DNA from: Spirochaetota bacterium
GTDB lineage: Bacteria; Spirochaetota; JAHITG01
DNA: 8,206 bases
Assembly (NCBI GenBank): GCA_018817865.1
Contig: JAHITG010000495.1
Span: forward strand, 1-8,206
Direction: 5' to 3'
This document shows, in pieces, positions 1 through 4,306 of the stretch; positions within the stretch are counted from its first letter, which is position 1, and each line of letters begins with the position of its first letter. The notes under the pieces are model-generated. The model was not told where the DNA came from. It did not search any database and saw only the letters and a list, made by a program, of their open reading frames with translations. Made by a program: the position numbers and the translations under genes.

Positions 1-435
1 AATTAAAAGTGGCATAGCATCATTAGCAAAATCATCTAACCATTGATTATATTTATTATAATATTCTAGTTGATTTCGACAATATATCTTTGTAATGGAA
101 TCTAGTGAAAATGGACAATACAATGTATTTTCTATTGAGTATCCAACTGTTTTTATTATTTTCTTATTGATTATTTCATCATTTAAAAAGGGTGTATGAT
201 CTTTATCCATCGCAACAATTATTTTAGCATCTTCATTTATTATCATATCTATTTTATCCTGAAGCTCCTCTTTCCCACCCACTTGTTCTATATAAGCTTG
301 TTTGTTTGAAGCCATTTGAAAATACATAGCCCAAAAGTTAATATCTTCATCTCCTTCTACAAAAACAGAAAAATCTTTTCCATAGAACATACTTTTTACT
401 GATTGAGCATCACTTGAATATTTAAAGTTATCCAT
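1..435 (-). CDS. ariB: AriB-like DUF4435 (TOPRIM) effector of a PARIS-type defence pair, 3' part missing
   Basis: The 145 N-terminal residues are in the window and the rest lies beyond the left edge. Family knowledge: DUF4435 proteins have a TOPRIM-like nuclease fold. In the PARIS anti-phage system AriB is held by the AriA ATPase and released when phage anti-restriction proteins are sensed; E. coli AriB then cuts host tRNA. Visible motifs fit: VEGDED with the presumed catalytic Glu27 after the first beta strand, MDKDH with Asp77 and Asp79, and YSIENTLY at 99-106, a typical DUF4435 stretch. The ATG at 433-435 overlaps the end of the ATPase gene by 8 bp (ATGGATAA holds this start and that stop), and GGAG at 446-449 lies 10 nt before it, so the two are translationally coupled. 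The PARIS assignment is inferred from the domain pair and order. The trigger and the RNA target cannot be read from sequence. Confidence 0.75.
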   Translation of the reverse strand, partial: MDNFKYSSDAQSVKSMFYGKDFSVFVEGDEDINFWAMYFQMASNKQAYIEQVGGKEELQDKIDMIINEDAKIIVAMDKDHTPFLNDEIINKKIIKTVGYSIENTLYCPFSLDSITKIYCRNQLEYYNKYNQWLDDFANDAMPLLI

Positions 436-1753
436 TTATAATATGCTCCATTCTTTTTACTTTATTTTTCCATTTACTAGCAATTTCCGGAGAATGTGTT
501 GCAATTATTATTTGAGCATCGCTATTTAATGCGATTATTGCTCCTAATAGTTTTCTTTGCCACTCAATATGTATTGATAGTTCTGGTTCATCTGCCATAA
601 ATATATATGGCTTATTAATTTGTAACAGTGTTTCAGTCAATAATATCAATAATTGTTTTTGACCTGAAGATAATTGGTTAACCATAATCTGTTTGTCTTT
701 TTTATAAATTAATAATTCTCCTGTATTTTTTGGGGATATTTTAAATTTTAGCCCGGAATTAAATTCAATATTTAATAAATTAATATAAGTAGAAATGGGT
801 TTAAATAATTTATTTTTTTTCTTCTGGATTTTTGTAGCGATATCTAAAATATGTTGAGTTCTTTTAAATAATGACACCGGCATAATATCATTAATTGATA
901 TTTTTGTATCTCTATTCCTTCTCCTATTATCAATATTTTTTAAGGCTTTAATTATCACACGCACGTGACGATTTATTGCATTTTTAGTTTTATTATCAGT
1001 TAATTCTAATTCTTTATATGTATTAAGTAACGCTGAGCTCATTTCTTTAAAATTTAAAGTTGGTATTTTTTTCCTATCCCATTCATCATATTTTGGAGCA
1101 TATAACATTGTAAAAAGTATATCTTTTTGAAGTTGACTTGATAGCATACTCCCCTCTGATTGTAATTGCAATTGGTATTCAGTAAACAATTGCATCAATT
1201 TATATAATCTTCTATCAACTGGATTACTACCTTGAATTTGAATTCTACTATATCGATCTAATTCTTCAATATCCACTAATTCTCTGTGTACTGATAACCA
1301 GCTAACACAGACTATATCATTTAATAGATTTTGGATTTCTTCAATTTTTGCTTCAAATCTTGAAGCTAGTCGACGTCTTCTTATTCCTATCCTATCATTT
1401 AATAGCGGTACATTAAGACTATTCGTTCTGCTTAGTTTGTAAATTATATAATCTATTGAGTCATTAGATGTCTTTTTAGAAATAATAATAGTTTTCTGTC
1501 TTTTCTTATTATTTATTTTTGCAACAAGTTTTAATTTAATTTCTGTAAATTGATAATTTGATAATAATTCAACATCTACAGTTAATGCTGCATGTAAAAT
1601 ATTTATTAATGTAGTTTTACCTGTACCATTTTTCCCAATAAATATATTCATATCTTCATTTAATTTGGTTTCAATATTACTAGTATTCCATAATCCAGAA
1701 ATTAAAACTTTTTCTATTTTGAAGAATAAGCATCGGTTATTGACATTTGACAT
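428..1753 (-). CDS. ariA: AriA-like ABC/AAA15 ATPase, PARIS-type defence pair
   Basis: A 441-residue ATPase of the SMC/RecF-like ABC class with a complete active site. Walker A is GKNGTGKTT at 40-48, the ABC signature LSSGQ is at 361-365, Walker B is IFMADEPELSIH at 384-395 (Asp388, Glu389), and the switch His420 is in IIIATHSPE. The roughly 300 residues between Walker A and the signature are charged and helical, as in AAA15/AAA_21 proteins of OLD and PARIS type. There is no membrane segment, so it should be cytoplasmic. In PARIS, AriA forms an oligomer that sequesters AriB and senses the phage trigger; that role is inferred here from the DUF4435 gene encoded immediately downstream with an 8-bp overlap. 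The start was chosen because the N-terminal strand (FFKIEKVLISGLW) begins within ten residues and a GGGGG run precedes it. Composition is clearly AT-rich: the line at 601-660 is about 20% GC. Confidence 0.8.
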   Translation of the reverse strand: MSNVNNRCLFFKIEKVLISGLWNTSNIETKLNEDMNIFIGKNGTGKTTLINILHAALTVDVELLSNYQFTEIKLKLVAKINNKKRQKTIIISKKTSNDSIDYIIYKLSRTNSLNVPLLNDRIGIRRRRLASRFEAKIEEIQNLLNDIVCVSWLSVHRELVDIEELDRYSRIQIQGSNPVDRRLYKLMQLFTEYQLQLQSEGSMLSSQLQKDILFTMLYAPKYDEWDRKKIPTLNFKEMSSALLNTYKELELTDNKTKNAINRHVRVIIKALKNIDNRRRNRDTKISINDIMPVSLFKRTQHILDIATKIQKKKNKLFKPISTYINLLNIEFNSGLKFKISPKNTGELLIYKKDKQIMVNQLSSGQKQLLILLTETLLQINKPYIFMADEPELSIHIEWQRKLLGAIIALNSDAQIIIATHSPEIASKWKNKVKRMEHIING

Positions 1754-1755
1754 AA

Positions 1756-1782
1756 TTTAATCAAGCCCCCTTGATGATTAAA
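1756..1782 (-). promoter_or_regulatory. Hairpin presenting the ariA ribosome binding site
   Basis: On the minus strand, two base positions upstream of the ariA ATG, TTTAATCATCAAG (1782-1770) can pair with CTTGATTAAA (1765-1756), with a 3-nt bulge. The only Shine-Dalgarno-like sequence, a run of G after AAG, falls in the loop (1766-1769) and at the stem edge. Such a hairpin could tune translation of the ATPase. The pairing is seen directly; the regulatory role is inference. Confidence 0.45.
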
Positions 1783-1794
1783 ATGGTTCAAATT

Positions 1795-1834
1795 AACCAG
1801 TTCCACCCTTTTGGTTGCTACCAAACAGCTGGTT
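1795..1834 (-). promoter_or_regulatory. Nested stem in the predicted ariA 5' leader
   Basis: Two nested inverted repeats lie between the predicted promoter and the start of the ATPase gene. The inner one is TTTGGT-TGCT-ACCAAA (1810-1825). The outer one is AACCAG (1795-1800) with CTGGTT (1829-1834). No T tract follows on the minus strand, so it does not look like an attenuator. It could instead be a dyad operator. No riboswitch class was recognised. Confidence 0.35.
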
Positions 1835-1848
1835 ATTCCATTTTTTTT

Positions 1849-1876
1849 AGTATACAAGTATTGATTCAGATGTCGA
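1849..1876 (-). promoter_or_regulatory. Sigma70-like promoter for ariA-ariB
   Basis: On the minus strand, TCGACA (1876-1871, five of six matches to TTGACA) and TATACT (1854-1849) are separated by 16 bp. Transcription would start near 1842 and give a leader of roughly 90 nt that holds both hairpins described above. Nothing else of similar quality was seen in this gap. Confidence 0.5.
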
Positions 1877-1917
1877 CATATTTTTCCTGATTTCTGGTGG
1901 TATGATTAGAGGATGAG

Positions 1918-1961
1918 ATTCCCGATTAAAACATTCACCCTTACGGGTACTTCGCGGGAAT
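1918..1961. repeat. Small nested inverted repeat, REP/dRS3-like
   Basis: ATTCCCG (1918-1924) and CGGGAAT (1955-1961) form the outer arms, and ACCC-TTAC-GGGT (1937-1948) forms an inner hairpin. The GATTCCCG...CGGGAATGAC layout recalls short dispersed repeats found between genes in many bacteria (for example the neisserial dRS3 type). Only one copy is in the window, so repetitiveness is inferred from resemblance and not shown. Confidence 0.4.
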
Positions 1962-2034
1962 GACATATTGAGTAAAAGGTATCGATTCTTGAACCGTCCC
2001 CATTCTTTCTTTGTCAATCAATTGAATAATGTAA

Positions 2035-2062
2035 TTGAAAAAGAAGAATAATGCGATATAAT
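2035..2062 (+). promoter_or_regulatory. Sigma70-like promoter for the flagellin-like gene
   Basis: TTGAAA (2035-2040) and a perfect TATAAT (2057-2062) are separated by 16 bp. The predicted transcription start, near 2068-2070, is only about five bases before the chosen ATG at 2074, so the transcript would be nearly leaderless. Either that is real or the promoter match is fortuitous. No flagellar sigma28 box (TAAA-N15-GCCGATAA) was seen. Confidence 0.45.
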
Positions 2063-2073
2063 ATCTTAATAGG

Positions 2074-2835
2074 ATGATAAAAATAAAATACTTTTTATTA
2101 ACAATTTTTATGATCTGCGGGCTGATAGATCTTATTGCAGAGCCCCCTTCTTTAATATACTTGAACCGCATTCTTAAGGGAAGAGAACTTAAATTTTCAA
2201 AGAACCTGAAAAGATTATCAAGCGGGAAAAAACTGCTGACAGACAATCCGGCTTATTATGCTATTTATACAAAACTCGAAGCCCAGATAAAGGGCCTGAA
2301 TAAGATCATACTAAATAATGAGGATATGTTCTCCTATGTTCAATACATGGAGGGTACCTTATCTACAATTGTAGAAAGCCTTCAGAGGATCCGGGAGCTT
2401 GGCGTTAAAAAATTAAACGGGATCTTTTCTAAAAGTGACCGGGAGATCATTACGGGCGAGATGAAACAGCACTACAAACATATTAAAGCAACATTAATTC
2501 AAGCGGAATTCAACAAGATCAAGGTTTTTAAAGCTTTTCTTGAAAGCAAAGAATTCAAAGATCAGTTCCCGAAGGATAAGCATTTTAAACTTGATAATAT
2601 TGATATGCTCCTTGTTTTCTTCATTAAAGAGAGGGGAATACTCGGAGCCAAAATGAATAATTTAAAACACCGTATCAAGGGTAAGATGATCGAAAAGGAA
2701 AACACAATAAAAGCCTACAGCCTTTCTGATACTGATTACAGTACGGAGATTACAGACCTGAAGCGGAACCATCTTCTTATGCTTACAAATCTGATGCTTT
2801 TAAAAATGGAGCTTAAAAGGGAATTGAAAAAATAA
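2074..2835 (+). CDS. Flagellin-fold protein with an N-terminal secretion signal
   Basis: 253 residues. Residues 1-22 are a hydrophobic signal or anchor (KIKYFLLTIFMICGLIDLIA). Cys15 lies in it, but FMIC is a poor lipobox. From about residue 28 the chain follows the flagellin D0/D1 N-terminal half: NRILKGRELKFSKNLKRLSSG to residue 51, QIKGLN (71-76), LQRIRELGV (103-111), NGIFSKSDR (115-123), AEFNKIKVF (144-152). After a linker of about 20 residues the C-terminal half follows: ERGILGA (186-192), N-LKHRIKG (196-203), ENT--A (209-214), D-D (219-221), LKRN (229-232). The variable D2/D3 region is absent. Ordinary flagellins have no Sec signal and use flagellar type III export, so this is a divergent paralogue, probably exported to the periplasm. 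No flagellar genes flank it, and its role is unknown. The start has only TAGG directly before it, a weak ribosome binding site. Confidence 0.75.
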   Translation: MIKIKYFLLTIFMICGLIDLIAEPPSLIYLNRILKGRELKFSKNLKRLSSGKKLLTDNPAYYAIYTKLEAQIKGLNKIILNNEDMFSYVQYMEGTLSTIVESLQRIRELGVKKLNGIFSKSDREIITGEMKQHYKHIKATLIQAEFNKIKVFKAFLESKEFKDQFPKDKHFKLDNIDMLLVFFIKERGILGAKMNNLKHRIKGKMIEKENTIKAYSLSDTDYSTEITDLKRNHLLMLTNLMLLKMELKRELKK

Positions 2836-2850
2836 GTAAAATAGATAAAA

Positions 2851-3321
2851 TTATGGGAATCGTTTCCTTATTAATTTGATAATTTGATCAGCCTGTATGT
2901 TTATATTTTCTTTTTTAGATGCGGAAGTAATAGTATCAACCTTTAGATTAACTGATAAGTCTTCTGTACCTGCTGTTGTGAAAACGATTACTTTTTTATT
3001 TGCAGGATCTTTGGAAAGATAATCTTGTACATCTCCATCTATCTTTCCCATTCTGTACGTATTGATCAGGAGTACAGCGCCAAAAGGGGATGTGTCTGTT
3101 TCATCCAGATCGCTTAAAGGGATAACAGAAAAATAGTAACCTTCCTTGTTCAATACATCTGTTATCCGTTTTATTATTTCATTTTTATATTCACTCCTAT
3201 TCCCTGCAATTAAGACTTTTTTATCAAGACTTTTATCTCCATATTCTGCTTCCTTTAAATTCCTTGCACAGTTAATACTGACTAACAGGACTATTATTAT
3301 AAAAACTATAATCTTTTTCAT
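2851..3321 (-). CDS. Small putative lipoprotein with a flavodoxin-like alpha/beta domain
   Basis: 156 residues. MKK followed by a strongly hydrophobic core and VSINC ends at Cys18, a relaxed lipobox of the kind spirochaetes accept, so a lipid-anchored envelope protein is likely. The mature part alternates strands and helices: KKVLIAG (34-40), a helix with EYKNEIIKRITDVLNKEG, FSVIPL, GAVLLINTY, then NKKVIVFTTAG. This order resembles a flavodoxin fold, but the usual phosphate-binding loop for FMN (T/S-x-T-G-x-T) is not evident, so cofactor binding is doubtful. The family was not recognised. GGGAG lies 8 nt before the ATG, which supports this start. The gene converges on the flagellin-like gene with 15 bp between stop codons. 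Both products are predicted envelope proteins, but a joint role is only a guess. Confidence 0.7.
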   Translation of the reverse strand: MKKIIVFIIIVLLVSINCARNLKEAEYGDKSLDKKVLIAGNRSEYKNEIIKRITDVLNKEGYYFSVIPLSDLDETDTSPFGAVLLINTYRMGKIDGDVQDYLSKDPANKKVIVFTTAGTEDLSVNLKVDTITSASKKENINIQADQIIKLIRKRFP

Positions 3322-3359
3322 CTTGTTTTCTCCCGGTGTTTTTAATTAATTCTTTTATA

Positions 3360-3387
3360 AATATAGTCTTATATTTTACATAGTCAA
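3360..3387 (-). promoter_or_regulatory. Sigma70-like promoter for the small lipoprotein gene
   Basis: On the minus strand, TTGACT (3387-3382) and TATATT (3365-3360) are separated by 16 bp. The predicted start of transcription is about 30 nt upstream of the lipoprotein ATG at 3321, with the GGGAG ribosome binding site in between. Confidence 0.5.
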
Positions 3388-3498
3388 ATAGCTATGAAAT
3401 GTTGAAGTATCGGTCCTTACTTCTTACTTAAGTCAGCGAGCAATACTTCTTGTAAATATCTATTAAATATTTTCAAAAATCCACTGATTTATTTTGTA

Positions 3499-3515
3499 TA
3501 TAATAAGATAGGAGG
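3499..3515 (+). promoter_or_regulatory. -10 box and strong ribosome binding site of the ORF6N gene
   Basis: TATAAT (3499-3504) precedes AGGAGG (3510-3515), which lies 8 nt before an ATG at 3524. No convincing -35 box was found (TTCAAA at 3472-3477 is 21 bp away). If this -10 is used, the ribosome binding site sits at the very 5' end of the transcript. The strong RBS marks 3524, and not 3589, as the original translation start. Confidence 0.5.
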
Positions 3516-3523
3516 AAAAAATA

Positions 3524-3592
3524 ATGGTAAAAGATATAATTTCTCAAGATAATATTGCTTCAAAAATTTATTTTATTAGTGGACAAAAGTGA
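3524..3592 (+). pseudogene. Out-of-frame 5' head of the ORF6N gene
   Basis: From the ATG at 3524 the frame reads MVKDIISQDN and on to KIYFISGQK, then hits TGA at 3590-3592. The KIYFIxGQK sequence is the normal N-terminal part of ORF6N proteins and should continue as VMLDMDLA, which lies in the -1 frame from 3589. Restoring one A in the AAAA run at 3585-3588 would join the two parts into a 169-residue protein. The head is therefore part of a frameshifted gene and is not a separate peptide gene. Confidence 0.75.
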
Positions 3593-4032
3593 TGCTTGAT
3601 ATGGACTTGGCAATCCTATATGAAGTAGAAACTAAGAATTTAAAAAGAACAGTAAAAAGGCATATCGAAAGATTTCCAAAAGATTTTATGTTTATATTAA
3701 GTGAAAATGAATTTCTATCTTTAAGGTGCCAATTTGGCACCTTAAAGACCGGTCGAGGCCAACATCCTAAATATCTTCCAATGGCTTTTACTGAACTTGG
3801 TATAGCTATGCTATCATCAGTATTAAATAGTAAGCGTTCTATTCAAGTTAACATCCAAATAATGCGTACCTTTAGCAAACTAGGAAGACTTATACTTTCA
3901 AATAAAGATCTTAAGAAAAAAATAGATGAATTAGAAAAAAAATATGACAAACACTTTCAAATTGTTTTTGAAGCTATCAAACAACTTCTTGAGCCGCCTA
4001 ATCCTAAAAAGGAATATGATATAGGATTTTAA
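3589..4032 (+). CDS. ORF6N-domain DNA-binding protein, 5' frameshifted
   Basis: The open frame gives 147 residues beginning GTG-ATG (MMLDMDLAILYEVETKNL). Family hallmarks are plain: VKRHIERFPKDFMF (22-35), LRCQFGTLKTGRGQ (45-58), YLPMAFTELGIAMLSSVLNS (62-81) and IQVNIQIMRTF (85-95). A short coiled coil, KDLKKKIDELEKKYDKHF (106-123), and the usual C-terminal ending in IGF follow. ORF6N domains occur in phage and chromosomal proteins related to KilA-N and Bro-type DNA binders; the function of this subgroup is not settled. The 3' end is complete, but about 22 N-terminal residues lie in another frame (3524-3589), so translation from 3589, which has no good ribosome binding site, would give a protein lacking its first strand. 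It is either a recent pseudogene, a homopolymer sequencing error, or a -1 slip at A-AAG before TGA. Composition is AT-rich, like the defence pair. Confidence 0.85.
   Translation: MMLDMDLAILYEVETKNLKRTVKRHIERFPKDFMFILSENEFLSLRCQFGTLKTGRGQHPKYLPMAFTELGIAMLSSVLNSKRSIQVNIQIMRTFSKLGRLILSNKDLKKKIDELEKKYDKHFQIVFEAIKQLLEPPNPKKEYDIGF
3719..3747. repeat. 29-bp perfect inverted repeat inside the ORF6N gene
   Basis: CTTTAAGGTGCCA (3719-3731) and TGGCACCTTAAAG (3735-3747) are exact reverse complements with ATT between them. The repeat encodes SLRCQFGTLK at residues 44-53, a segment that varies among ORF6N proteins. It could be a protein-binding dyad, an mRNA hairpin, or a chance result of the encoded motif. 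Confidence 0.8.
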
Positions 4033-4042
4033 CATACCAGAA

Positions 4043-4158
4043 ATCAGGTTTGACGGTTTCCGGGTTGGAGTCTCTATTTTGCCATGGATGGCAAAATAGA
4101 GACTCCCCTCGGAGAAGGGCAGGATGCCCTTCGAAAATGAGGAAACCGAGAACCTGAT
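4043..4158. repeat. Three-way-junction inverted-repeat element, MITE-like
   Basis: The outer stem pairs ATCAGGTT (4043-4050) with AACCTGAT (4151-4158), and CGGTTTCC (4054-4061) with GGAAACCG (4141-4148). Inside are two hairpins. The first has perfect 19-bp arms at 4067-4085 and 4088-4106 with a GG loop. The second is GAAGGGCA-GGA-TGCCCTTC (4114-4132). The element begins 11 bp after the ORF6N stop codon and holds no gene. The layout suggests a non-autonomous mobile element or a structured RNA; only one copy is in the window. Confidence 0.65.
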
Positions 4159-4177
4159 GGATGGGGTGTGTGAAGAT

Positions 4178-4205
4178 AAAAAGGGACAAGGCATGCCTTG
4201 TCCCT
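4178..4205 (-). terminator. Intrinsic terminator for the GH35 gene (24-bp perfect palindrome)
   Basis: Positions 4182-4205 are a perfect palindrome, AGGGACAAGGCA followed by its reverse complement. Read on the minus strand, the hairpin is followed at once by TTTTTATC (4182-4175), which fits a factor-independent terminator about 100 nt after the GH35 stop codon. On the plus strand no T tract follows. The palindrome also resembles dispersed REP-like repeats, so it may be a repeat serving as a terminator. Confidence 0.6.
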
Positions 4206-4220
4206 ACAATAAAAAAATAA

Positions 4221-4290
4221 TTAGGGCTCAAAACCTAGGGACTACACGCGCAGGCTACTTGTGCCCGAAGGGTGAAGCCTGCGGCTACCT
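4221..4290. repeat. REP-like hairpin repeat downstream of the GH35 gene
   Basis: CGCAGGCT (4249-4256) and AGCCTGCG (4276-4283) are reverse complements with a 19-nt loop, flanked by ACTACA and GGCTACC. Minus-strand GTAGCCGCAGGCTTCA and GTAGTCCCTAGGTTTTGAG recall short repeats scattered between genes in many uncultivated bacteria. It adjoins the terminator palindrome and the junction element, so the 274-bp gap is almost entirely repeats. Confidence 0.45.
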
Positions 4291-4306
4291 TTTTATAACC
4301 TAGTAA

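Larger units (their letters stand above)
1754..2073. other. Divergent intergenic region, ariA / flagellin-like gene
   Basis: This 320-bp gap has no credible gene. It carries, from the left, the ariA RBS hairpin, the nested leader stem, the ariA promoter, a small inverted-repeat element at 1918-1961, a stretch reading GAACCGTCCCCATT (1990-2003) that resembles sequence seen beside REP-type repeats, and the promoter of the flagellin-like gene at 2035-2062. Confidence 0.6.

Noticed and set aside
2051..2077. Eight-codon leader peptide (MRYNILIG) overlapping the flagellin-like start by ATGA
   Set aside because: The overlap suggests translational coupling, but the RBS is weak and the frame runs through the better-supported TATAAT box.
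1941..2246. Minus-strand open frame of about 100 codons
   Set aside because: It overlaps the well-supported flagellin-like gene and its promoter, shows no family motif and has no ribosome binding site.
3404..3449. Inverted repeat GAAGTAT / ATACTTC upstream of the ORF6N gene
   Set aside because: Seven-bp arms 32 bp apart in AT-rich sequence are expected by chance.
3931..4231. Two minus-strand open frames across the end of the ORF6N gene and the repeat cluster
   Set aside because: They read through inverted repeats and the ORF6N coding sequence and have no recognisable features.
4033..4306. CRISPR array
   Set aside because: The repeats are different inverted repeats and not regularly spaced direct repeats, and no cas gene is present.
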